This document shows, piece after piece, positions 41,973 to 50,719 of a stretch of DNA of 50,719 bases. How positions within the stretch are numbered: position 1 is the first letter of the stretch; each line of letters opens with the position of its first letter. This stretch comes from Citromicrobium sp. UBA3494 (GTDB lineage Bacteria > Pseudomonadota > Alphaproteobacteria > Sphingomonadales > Sphingomonadaceae), in contig DFQH01000005.1 of NCBI GenBank assembly GCA_002377695.1, positions 96,153 through 146,871 of the forward strand, written 5' to 3'. The notes under the pieces were generated by a model that was not told where the DNA came from, searched no databases, and was given only the letters and a program-made list of their open reading frames with translations. Both the position numbers and the translations under genes were made by a program.

Positions 41973-42959
41973 CTACCCCGCCACCGGCATCTGCATGCTG
42001 GCGCAGTGGAATCCGCCCCCGCCCGCCAGGATGTTGCGCATCGGCAGGCCTATGGCCGAGCGGCCCGGGAACAGCGCATCGATGGCCGCCACCGCTTCTG
42101 CATCCTGCGGCACGCCGAAGGTCGGCACGATGATAAGCGAGTTGGCGATCAGGAAATTGGCGTAGCTGGCAGGCTCCACAAAGGGCCCGCGGCTGATGCG
42201 GCCCGGGGAGGGGATCGGCGCGACGCTGAGCCCTGCCTCTTCGAGCTGCGCCCTCGCATCGGCATAGATCGCCGCATTCGGATCGTCCGCGCCGAACGGT
42301 TCGGCCAGCGCCACCGTGCCGGGCGCCACGAAGCGCGCCAGATTGTCGACATGGCCATCGGTATGATCGTTGAGCAGCCCGTCGCCGAGCCACACCACGC
42401 GGGTAAGGCCGAAATCCTCGGCCAGCCGATCCTCGATCTGCTCGCGGGTCAGCGAAGGATTGCGGTTGGGGTTGAGCAGGCACTGCTCGGTCGTGAGCAC
42501 CGTGCCTGAGCCGTCGGTATCGATCGCTCCGCCTTCGAGCACCCAGTCCGGCCGGTTGAGGTCGAGACCCGCATCGCGGGCGAGCTCTTCGCCGATGGTC
42601 TGGTCGCCCGCCATCAGGTATTTGCCGCCCCAGCCATTGAAGCCGGGGCGCACGGCTGCGCGTACTCCGGCGCGCTCGAGCACGATGGGCCCCGTATCGC
42701 GCAGCCAGATGTCGCCATAGCTGCGCCGTTCGAGCGTCACGGCGCCCGAAACCAGCGATCTGGCTCGCGCCTCGTTCGCCGCATCGCGCACCAGCAGGCG
42801 TACCTCCTGCCCGCTCTCCGCCACCGCGTTGGCGAAGCCGGCGACTTCCTCCTGCGCCGCGGCCAGAACGTCCCACTCGTCGGGGTCGTGCGGAAAGCCG
42901 ATCCACAGCCAGTCCTGCGGCTCCCACTCGGCGGGGAGCCGCACGTTACTATCGCTCAT
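41973..42959 (-). CDS. aguA: Agmatine deiminase
   Basis: Hydrolyses agmatine to N-carbamoylputrescine and ammonia, on the route from arginine to putrescine; cytoplasmic. The 328-aa protein has the peptidylarginine-deiminase-type fold with AEWEPQDWLWIGFPH, RDTGPI, FNGWGGKY, the LEGGAIDTDG motif, NDHTDGHVDN with catalytic His/Asp, and the C-terminal nucleophile Cys319 in GGGGFHCASMQ. Start ATG 42959 matches the family. The usual partner, N-carbamoylputrescine amidase, is not adjacent. The gene follows the M28 peptidase by 22 bp, so they may share a transcript. Confidence 0.93.
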   Translation of the reverse strand: MSDSNVRLPAEWEPQDWLWIGFPHDPDEWDVLAAAQEEVAGFANAVAESGQEVRLLVRDAANEARARSLVSGAVTLERRSYGDIWLRDTGPIVLERAGVRAAVRPGFNGWGGKYLMAGDQTIGEELARDAGLDLNRPDWVLEGGAIDTDGSGTVLTTEQCLLNPNRNPSLTREQIEDRLAEDFGLTRVVWLGDGLLNDHTDGHVDNLARFVAPGTVALAEPFGADDPNAAIYADARAQLEEAGLSVAPIPSPGRISRGPFVEPASYANFLIANSLIIVPTFGVPQDAEAVAAIDALFPGRSAIGLPMRNILAGGGGFHCASMQMPVAG

Positions 42960-42981
42960 CCTGGCGCCTTTCCCGGGTCGC

Positions 42982-44679
<1,698 letters not shown>

Positions 44680-44810
44680 GGCTTGGATATCTCCGGGTTT
44701 CCCAATTCCGGCGCTTGTTGCAAACCCGGCGGCCAAGGGCAAGTAATCGGGTCCCTGATCGACCTGCCATCGCGCTTGCCATCCCGAGATGGGGCAGGCA
44801 GGGCGCCCCC

Positions 44811-47507
44811 ATGGCATCCGGGCACGATCACGATTGGCCAGGAGCGATCGCGAGGGCGAGGACGAATGCTCCCTTCCTGGCCCGCACCCTCGATCGGCTG
44901 CCTGAACTGGCGGACCTTCTGCGCGCGGGCGATGTGGACGCAGCCTTCGACTATTGCGCAAAGGCAGGCGCGGGGGCGGAGCGGGGCGTGGCCCTGCGTC
45001 GCGAGCGGCTGGCTCTTGCGCTGACGCTGGCCATTGCCGATCTGGCGGGCGCCTATTCGCTCGACGACGTGATCCAGCGCCTGTCCGCCTTCGCCGATCG
45101 CGCACTGGGCCAGGCGATTGCCGAGGCGGCGCGCAAGCGCACCAAGCTGGACAGCGTGGACGGTTTCTTCGCCATCGCGCTGGGCAAGCATGGCGCGCGC
45201 GAATTGAACTACAGTTCGGACATCGATCCGATCCTGCTGTTCGATCCCGATGTGCTGGCCGAGGGCGAACGGTCCGGGCCGGCAGACACCGCGCAGCGCA
45301 TGGCGCGCGACATCCTGCGGCTTCTGTCCGACCATACGGAGGAAGGCTACGTCTTCCGGGTCGACCTGCGGTTGCGCCCGGCGGCGGAAATCACGCCGCT
45401 GGCGGTGTCCGTCAACGCAGCGCTTTCCCACTACGAGAGCGCGGCACTGGCGTGGGAGCGTGCGGCCTTCATCCGCGCGCGCTCGGCCGCGGGCGATATC
45501 GAGCGTGGGGAGCGGTTCCTCGCCACGATCCGCCCCTTCGTGTGGCGGCGCAGCGTCGATTTCGGCACGATCGACGATATTGCGCAGCTGCGCCTGCGAA
45601 TCCGCGAGGCCTATAGCGGCGAGCCGGAGCTGGGTCCGGGCTTCGATCTCAAGCGCGGGCGTGGCGGGATCCGCGAGATCGAGTTCTTCGCGCAGACCCA
45701 CCAGTTGATCCACGGCGGACGCGATCCGCGCCTGAGGAGCAGCGATACACGCGCGGCGCTGTTCGCGCTGGCCCGGGCGGACATCATTGCGGAGGAGACG
45801 GCAGGCAAGCTCGCCGCCGCCTATGCACGCCTGCGCGTGGCCGAGCACCGCATCCAGATGCTGGAGGACCGGCAGACCCACACGATCCCTTCGGGCGATG
45901 CGCTGGAGCGGCTCGCGCATCTGGACGGCTTTGTCGACGGGGCAAGCCTTCTTGCGGACCTCGAACCCCACATGGCGGCCACGGCCAAGGCTTTCGATGG
46001 GCTGCTGACGACGAGCGAGAACCAGCCGCCCAGCGAACGCCCGGTGCGCGAAATGGTGGGGAACAGCCCGCTTGCCACCCAGGATAACCTGGCAGACCGG
46101 GTCGCTGGCTGGCTCGACGGACGCTACCGGTCCCTGCGCAGCACCGACGCGCAGACCGCCTTTCGCCGGCTTCTGCCGAGGCTGCTCGAAGGTCTTGCCC
46201 AGTCGCCCGAGCCGGACCGTGCGCTGGTGCGCCTCGAACGGCTGCTGGACGCCATGCCGAGCGGGATCAACCTGTTCCGCCTGCTGGAGGCGCGGCCCGC
46301 GCTGCTCGACCAGTTCCTCGCGATCATCACGCTGGCGCCACCGCTGGCCAACGATCTTGCGCTGCGCCCGGCGCTGATCGACGCGCTGATCGACCGGTCG
46401 GCTCTGGACCTGCCGGAAGACGTGCCGAACCTGCGGCGCAGGATGATGCGCGCCGAACCGCACGGCAATTACGAGGCCCTGCTCGATCGTATCCGCGTCG
46501 TGACGGGGGAACAGCGTTTTGCGCTCGGCGTGCAGCTGATCGGAGGCGTGCACGATCCGCTGGATATCGCACGCGGTTTTGCGACCGTGGCCGAGGCCGC
46601 GATGCAGGCGGCACTGGCGGGCACCGTCGCCGAGTTCGAGCGCGCGCACGGGCAGGTGGAAGGCAGCGAGCTGGTGATCCTCGGGCTCGGCAGGCTTGGC
46701 GGCGAAGCGCTGACCCACGCATCCGATCTCGACATCATCTACCTGTTTACCGGCGATCACACCGCCGAAAGCGATGGCGAACGCCCGATGGGCGCCACCC
46801 GCTATTTCAACCGGCTGGCCCAGCGGGTCAGCGCGGCGCTCAGCGTGCCTACTGCCGAGGGGCCGCTCTACGATGTCGATACGCGTCTGAGGCCGCAGGG
46901 CGCCCAGGGGCCGCTGGCGGTCAGCGTGGAAAGCTTCGCCCGCTACCAGCGCGAATCGGCCTGGACGTGGGAGCATATGGCGCTTGCGCGCGCGCGCGTG
47001 GTCGCGGGCTCGTACGCGGCGCGGGCCGATGTGGACGACATTATCCGCGAGGTGCTGTGCGCCCCGCGCGATGCGGCCACCTTGCGCGACGATGTCCTGC
47101 GGATGCGCGGCGAGATGGCGACGCACAAGCCTGCCAAAGGCCCGCTCGATGTGAAGCTGCTGCGTGGCGGGCTGGTCGATATCGAGTTCATCCTTCACTT
47201 CCTGCAACTGCGCGATCACGTCGCGCTCGATCCGCGCCTGTCGAGTGCATGCGATACGCTGGTGCGCGCGGGCCACCTGCCCCGCGCCTTCGCCAACGCG
47301 CACGATTTCCTCACCCGCCTGATCGTGGCGGCCCGCCTGCTTGCGCCAGATCTGGAAGTCCCGCCCGGTGCTGCGGGAGCGGCGCTGGCCAGCGCCTGCG
47401 GTTGCGAGGATACCCGCGCGCTCTTGCACAAGGTGGAACAGGCACGTCAGGAAGTGGCGCGCACCTGGTGCGACGTATTCGACGAGAAACTGGAGACTGA
47501 CCAATGA
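44811..47507 (+). CDS. glnE: Bifunctional glutamine synthetase adenylyltransferase/deadenylase
   Basis: Adds and removes AMP on glutamine synthetase in response to PII and glutamine. The 898-aa protein has two nucleotidyltransferase domains: ALGKHGARELNYSSDIDPILLF near residue 125 (the deadenylylase half) and LGLGRLGGEALTHASDLDIIYLF near residue 625 (the adenylyltransferase half). Each is followed by a GlnD/PII-uridylyltransferase-like helical domain, with KRGRGGIREIEFF and KLLRGGLVDIEFI as the paired family motifs. The start ATG 44811 has no strong ribosome binding site. The stop overlaps the bcp start (ATGA at 47504-47507). Confidence 0.95.
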   Translation: MASGHDHDWPGAIARARTNAPFLARTLDRLPELADLLRAGDVDAAFDYCAKAGAGAERGVALRRERLALALTLAIADLAGAYSLDDVIQRLSAFADRALGQAIAEAARKRTKLDSVDGFFAIALGKHGARELNYSSDIDPILLFDPDVLAEGERSGPADTAQRMARDILRLLSDHTEEGYVFRVDLRLRPAAEITPLAVSVNAALSHYESAALAWERAAFIRARSAAGDIERGERFLATIRPFVWRRSVDFGTIDDIAQLRLRIREAYSGEPELGPGFDLKRGRGGIREIEFFAQTHQLIHGGRDPRLRSSDTRAALFALARADIIAEETAGKLAAAYARLRVAEHRIQMLEDRQTHTIPSGDALERLAHLDGFVDGASLLADLEPHMAATAKAFDGLLTTSENQPPSERPVREMVGNSPLATQDNLADRVAGWLDGRYRSLRSTDAQTAFRRLLPRLLEGLAQSPEPDRALVRLERLLDAMPSGINLFRLLEARPALLDQFLAIITLAPPLANDLALRPALIDALIDRSALDLPEDVPNLRRRMMRAEPHGNYEALLDRIRVVTGEQRFALGVQLIGGVHDPLDIARGFATVAEAAMQAALAGTVAEFERAHGQVEGSELVILGLGRLGGEALTHASDLDIIYLFTGDHTAESDGERPMGATRYFNRLAQRVSAALSVPTAEGPLYDVDTRLRPQGAQGPLAVSVESFARYQRESAWTWEHMALARARVVAGSYAARADVDDIIREVLCAPRDAATLRDDVLRMRGEMATHKPAKGPLDVKLLRGGLVDIEFILHFLQLRDHVALDPRLSSACDTLVRAGHLPRAFANAHDFLTRLIVAARLLAPDLEVPPGAAGAALASACGCEDTRALLHKVEQARQEVARTWCDVFDEKLETDQ

Positions 47508-47971
47508 GCATTGGCGAGGGCGACACGATGCCCGACATCGCGATGGTGCGGCACGATGGCAAAGAGGTGAAACCGTCCGACTATCGCGGCCGCAAGCTGG
47601 TGCTGTTCTTCTACCCGAAGGACAACACGCCCGGCTGCACGACCGAGGCCAAGGATTTCTCCGCGCTGAAACCCGAGTTCGAGAAAGCCGGCGTCGCCCT
47701 GCTCGGCATCAGCAAGGATTCGAGCAGGAAGCACCAGAACTTCATCGCCAAGCACGATCTGACGGTCGATCTGGCGACCGATGCGGAAGAAGACGGCCTG
47801 TCGGATAAGCTTGGCGTATGGGCCGAGAAGAAGATGTACGGGAAGACCTTCATGGGCATGGTCCGCAGCACCTACCTGCTGAATGCCGACGGCACGATCG
47901 CGCGCATCTGGCCCAAGGTGAAGGTGAACGGCCACGCGCAGGAAGTGCTGGAGGCCGCAAGGGAGACATGA
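47504..47971 (+). CDS. bcp: Thioredoxin-dependent thiol peroxidase (Bcp/PrxQ)
   Basis: A 155-aa peroxiredoxin that reduces hydroperoxides using thioredoxin. The core motif FFYPKDNTPGCTTEAKDFS contains the peroxidatic Cys45. The resolving-Cys position five residues later, used by many PrxQ proteins, holds Lys (CTTEAK), so this is probably a 1-Cys type or uses another thiol. LLGISKDSSRKHQNFIAKHDL and RSTYLLNADGTIARIW complete the fold. It is translationally coupled to glnE through ATGA, an order I remember from other sphingomonads. Confidence 0.95.
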   Translation: MSIGEGDTMPDIAMVRHDGKEVKPSDYRGRKLVLFFYPKDNTPGCTTEAKDFSALKPEFEKAGVALLGISKDSSRKHQNFIAKHDLTVDLATDAEEDGLSDKLGVWAEKKMYGKTFMGMVRSTYLLNADGTIARIWPKVKVNGHAQEVLEAARET

Positions 47972-48201
47972 CGGATACGGGCGCTCTTTGCCGCGCGGCG
48001 CTTCACCGCACGGCTAAGCGATGGGATTCGTCGCTGGAACCGGGCGTGAAAACACGCGCAGCCCCTTGTTAACCATCGTTTTCCAGAGATGCTTAAGCCG
48101 CCATTCAACGACTCGACCCGTTCCGCAGGCGGTTTGTCGCGGTAGCGCCAGGAAGCGCTTGTGGTCTTAAGCTAGGCCCGCCTAATCCACTAACAGACGA
48201 A

Positions 48202-48296
48202 GGCGGGGAAGGTTCCCGCCGCAAATGAGGGGTCTCGGCGCGCGATGGGATCGCAAACGCGCTCGGGATCGGAACCAGCGGAGCAACCTGCTCCGC
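48202..48296 (+). promoter_or_regulatory. Hairpin-rich 5' region of the M23 peptidase gene
   Basis: The 347-bp gap 47972-48318 holds no convincing gene. Its last 120 bp contain three consecutive hairpins: GGCGGG/CCCGCC (48202-48207 and 48215-48220), GCGAT/ATCGC extended by GCGC/GCGC (48238-48262), and GCGGAGCA/TGCTCCGC (48278-48285 and 48289-48296, 3-nt loop). The last one ends 6 nt before the GAGGGA ribosome binding site of the TTG start. The region may be a regulated 5' untranslated region; no known riboswitch was recognised. Confidence 0.4.
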
Positions 48297-48318
48297 CGCC
48301 GACAGAGGGACGGACATC

Positions 48319-49020
48319 TTGCTGACCACTGATCGACTTTTTAGCCGCGCCACCATTCTTTGCACCGCGGCAATTGCCACTTTCGCCATGCCCGCACACG
48401 CCAACACCAGCGCCGCCGCCGCGGTCGACGTCTCCGACGCGGCCAAGGAAGCGCAGAGCCCGCTCGGCAATGGCGACACCCAGTTTCGTCAGCTCTTCGC
48501 CAGCTGGCAGGATCTCGACATAGAACGCAGCCCGCAGCCGGCCGTTGCCCTGCCGACGGTTTCCGTGCCTTCGCGCATGCCGGTCGATAATGCCCGGATG
48601 AGCAGTGGCTACGGCATGCGCAACCACCCGGTGCTGCGCAAGCGGAAGAACCACAACGGCGTCGATCTGGCCGCGCCCTCGGGCACGCCGATCTACGCGA
48701 CCGCCGACGGCACCGTCGAGCGTGCGAACTATTTCGGCAGCTACGGCAATTACATCCAGATCGGCCACGGCAACGCGATCGAAACCCGCTACGCCCACCT
48801 GTCGCGCATCATCGTCGCCGACGGGCAGGAAGTGCGCAAGGGCGACCTGATCGGTTATGTCGGCTCGACCGGCCGCTCGACCGGCCCGCACCTCCACTAC
48901 GAAGTGCGCATCGACGGCAAAGCGGTCGATCCGCGTCCCTTCATGGTTGAAACCGAAGCGCAGGAAGCCTTCCGGCTGGCCATGGGGCCCGGCGGCATGG
49001 GCGGCGGCGACGACGAATGA
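48319..49020 (+). CDS. M23 family metallopeptidase, secreted (LytM-like)
   Basis: A 233-aa exported peptidoglycan endopeptidase. A signal peptide (cut near AHA, residue 28) and a roughly 60-residue linker precede the LytM domain: MSSGYGMRNHPVL, the zinc motif HNGVDLAAPSGTPIYA (His112, Asp116), YAHLS (His160) and HLHYEV (His191, His193). All catalytic residues are present, so it should cleave peptide cross-links rather than act as an EnvC-type activator. It starts with TTG 48319 after a GAGGGA ribosome binding site, ends in a Gly-rich acidic tail and is followed by a strong terminator. Its 5' region is long and structured. Confidence 0.92.
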   Translation: MLTTDRLFSRATILCTAAIATFAMPAHANTSAAAAVDVSDAAKEAQSPLGNGDTQFRQLFASWQDLDIERSPQPAVALPTVSVPSRMPVDNARMSSGYGMRNHPVLRKRKNHNGVDLAAPSGTPIYATADGTVERANYFGSYGNYIQIGHGNAIETRYAHLSRIIVADGQEVRKGDLIGYVGSTGRSTGPHLHYEVRIDGKAVDPRPFMVETEAQEAFRLAMGPGGMGGGDDE

Positions 49021-49050
49021 GTCCTCCGCAATCCGTTTGAAATTCATGTG

Positions 49051-49079
49051 AAAGGCGGTGCTTCGGCGCCGCCTTTTTT
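49051..49079 (+). terminator. Rho-independent terminator after the M23 peptidase gene
   Basis: An 11-bp stem (AAAGGCGGTGC at 49051-49061 against GCGCCGCCTTT at 49066-49076, one G-T pair) with a TTCG tetraloop and a run of six T residues (49074-49079). It lies 30 bp after the stop codon. Confidence 0.93.
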
Positions 49080-49127
49080 CTTGCGTGATGCACGCACTTT
49101 CCCGAAACTGGCGGACGGGAGAGAGAC

Positions 49128-50660
49128 ATGCATCCGATTACACACGCGGCCACGCGGCCCGACCACGCGGCCATCATAGACGCGGCCAGCGGCACTACCG
49201 TCACCTATGGCGAACTGGAGGCCCGGGCCAATCGCCTCGCGCGTTGGTTGCGCGCGCAGGGAGTAACACGCGGGACCAGCGTGGGCCTGCTGCTCGAGAA
49301 CCGGCCGCTCTATCTCGAGATATTATGGGCCACCCAGCGTATCGGCGCGATGCTGGTGCCGGTTTCCACCCGCCTGACCGCGCCCGAGATTGCCTACATA
49401 CTCGGCGATGCCGAATGTTCGCTGGTGCTGACCTCCAGCGCTTTTGCCGATGTAACGGCGCAGCTTGCGGCAATCGCACCCGGCCTCGAAACCGTCGATG
49501 TCGACAGCGCAGCCTTTCGCGATGGCGTGAATAAACACTCGCCCGAGATGGTCGAGGACCCAGCGCCGGGCCAGTACATGCTCTATTCCTCCGGCACGAC
49601 GGGGCGACCCAAGGGGATCAAGCCGGCGCCTCCACCGAGCGAGGATATCACCGCGCCCAACCCGCTGGTGGGGCTCGCCACGATGGGTGTGGGCATGCCC
49701 GCCGATGGCAGCATGGTCTATCTCTCGCCCGCGCCGCTCTACCACGCCGCACCGCTCGGCTGGTGTAGCACGGCGCACCGGCTGGGCGGGACCGTGGTCA
49801 TCATGGACAAGTTCACGCCCGAGGGCGCTCTGGCCGCGATCGAGCGGTATGGCGTGACCGATAGCCAGTGGGTGCCCACCCATTTCGTGCGCATGTTGCG
49901 GCTGCCCGAGGAGGAACGGGCGCGCTACGATCTTTCCACCCACCAGCGTGCGATCCATGCCGCCGCGCCGTGTCCGGTGCCGATCAAGGAGGCGATGATC
50001 GAATGGTGGGGGCCGATCATCCAGGAATATTACGCCGGGTCCGAAGGGATCGGCATGTCGCTGGTCAAGAGCGAGGAATGGCTGGCCAAGCCCGGCACGG
50101 TGGGCCGCATGATCTACGGCAAGGCGCATGTCTGCGGGCCGGATGGCACCGAGTTGCCGCCCGGGGAGACGGGTCTGCTGTTCTTCGAGAACGAAGTCCT
50201 GCCCAGCTATCACAAGGATCCGGACAAGACGGCCGATGCCATGAACCGTCAGGGCTGGATGACGCTGGGCGATATCGGCCATATCGACGAGGATGGCTTT
50301 ATCTTCCTGACCGACCGCAAGAGCCACATGATCATTTCCGGCGGGGTGAACATCTATCCGCAGGAGATCGAGGACCTGCTGGTTTCGCACCCCGACGTGC
50401 TCGATGCGGCAGTGATCGGCGTGCCCGACGACGATCTGGGCGAGCGGGTGGTCGCGGTGGTTCAGCCGGCGGATATGGACCAGGCGGGCGATGCGATGGA
50501 GCAGGCCCTGCGCGACTACCTGGAGCCGCAGCTCAGCCGGATAAAAATGCCGCGCCAGTTTGACTTCCGGCCCGATCTGCCGCGCGAGGCCAACGGCAAG
50601 CTCTACAAGCGCGAACTGCGCGACGAATATGCCCGGCTCGCCGAGACGCAGTCTGGCTGA
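49128..50660 (+). CDS. AMP-dependent acyl-CoA synthetase/ligase
   Basis: A 510-aa ANL-superfamily enzyme that activates a carboxylic acid to its acyl-CoA through an acyl-AMP. The core motifs are MLYSSGTTGRPKGIK (P-loop-like), YYAGSEGIG (adenine binding), GWMTLGDIGHIDEDGFIFLTDR (ribose-binding Asp and hinge) and the late REANGKLYKREL with the catalytic Lys. It resembles medium- or long-chain fatty-acid or aromatic acid CoA ligases of the FadD/CaiC type; the substrate is not evident. ATG 49128 has a GGGAGAGA ribosome binding site. It converges with the gene entering the window at the right edge. Confidence 0.93.
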   Translation: MHPITHAATRPDHAAIIDAASGTTVTYGELEARANRLARWLRAQGVTRGTSVGLLLENRPLYLEILWATQRIGAMLVPVSTRLTAPEIAYILGDAECSLVLTSSAFADVTAQLAAIAPGLETVDVDSAAFRDGVNKHSPEMVEDPAPGQYMLYSSGTTGRPKGIKPAPPPSEDITAPNPLVGLATMGVGMPADGSMVYLSPAPLYHAAPLGWCSTAHRLGGTVVIMDKFTPEGALAAIERYGVTDSQWVPTHFVRMLRLPEEERARYDLSTHQRAIHAAAPCPVPIKEAMIEWWGPIIQEYYAGSEGIGMSLVKSEEWLAKPGTVGRMIYGKAHVCGPDGTELPPGETGLLFFENEVLPSYHKDPDKTADAMNRQGWMTLGDIGHIDEDGFIFLTDRKSHMIISGGVNIYPQEIEDLLVSHPDVLDAAVIGVPDDDLGERVVAVVQPADMDQAGDAMEQALRDYLEPQLSRIKMPRQFDFRPDLPREANGKLYKRELRDEYARLAETQSG

Positions 50661-50666
50661 GCGCGC

Positions 50667-50719
50667 CTAATCGGCCAGCAGCCGCCTCGCCATCGCGCGC
50701 ACTTCGTCGCCCATATCCT
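50667..50719 (-). CDS. 3' end of a minus-strand gene (partial)
   Basis: Reading from the window edge, one frame on the minus strand gives DMGDEVRAMARRLLAD followed by TAG (50667-50669). It is open to the edge, ends 6 bp from the acyl-CoA synthetase stop and looks like the C-terminal helix of a protein. Too little is present to name it. Confidence 0.45.
   Translation of the reverse strand, partial: DMGDEVRAMARRLLAD

Noticed and set aside
47968..48072. 34-aa frame overlapping the bcp stop (ATGA)
   Set aside because: Short, no family resemblance, and the region behind it is intergenic; could be a remnant but cannot be supported.

Overview
The window is chromosomal DNA of a GC-rich alphaproteobacterium. 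The genes point to Sphingomonadales, most likely Erythrobacteraceae: protein sequence style, the rpe / heparinase-like / purH order, a very large NAD-dependent glutamate dehydrogenase, a CYP153 alkane-type P450, many ATGA stop/start overlaps and short dispersed palindromic repeats. It is mostly housekeeping and metabolic core genome. No prophage, insertion sequence or CRISPR array was seen.

Layout. 1-8.7 kb: end of a tRNA (probably Arg); an exported DUF2141 protein on the minus strand; rpe, a heparinase II/III-like gene and purH as a tight cluster; a 39-aa membrane peptide coupled to an exported lipoprotein MsrA; a Fur/Zur-type regulator; dxs. 8.7-10.5 kb: a small AT-richer HTH-like gene running into a palindromic repeat, a crotonase-family enzyme and an NnrU-family membrane protein. 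10.7-15.3 kb (minus): a peptide (POT) transporter followed by two exported amidohydrolases, the second without the metal-binding HxH. 15.5-20.4 kb (plus): a YtrA-type GntR regulator, ihfB, tRNA-Leu(TAA), and an FAD oxidoreductase / GtrA / GT-C-like membrane protein set that probably decorates a surface glycan. 20.4-24.6 kb (minus): exported MsrB, CYP153, and an ABC-2 exporter pair. Then come queG (plus), an FAD ferredoxin reductase that could serve the P450, the 1568-aa NAD-glutamate dehydrogenase and an alpha/beta hydrolase (all minus), and a Tat-exported PhoD phosphatase (plus).

34.6-38.2 kb (minus) holds an unusual 830-aa GNAT fusion protein with a CorA-like two-helix C-terminus. Upstream of it lies a compact, fully overlapping operon of a 54-aa membrane peptide, a 207-aa membrane protein and a 63-aa XRE regulator. 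Divergent from that operon is the most interesting site. A promoter-like sequence is placed so that transcription would start at or next to an AUG. That AUG opens a 23-codon frame with six consecutive threonine codons, followed by mutually exclusive RNA hairpins, then a 3'-5' exoribonuclease gene and thrS. This looks like a leaderless threonine-sensing leader peptide (attenuator-like) for a threonyl-tRNA synthetase operon.

41-50.7 kb: a TauE/SafE permease just behind thrS; an M28 lipoprotein peptidase, agmatine deiminase and a 39-aa peptide on the minus strand; glnE-bcp coupled by ATGA; a secreted M23 peptidase with a hairpin-rich 5' region and a strong terminator; an acyl-CoA synthetase; and the last codons of a minus-strand gene at the window edge.

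All family assignments come from reading the sequences and remembered family motifs; no search was run.
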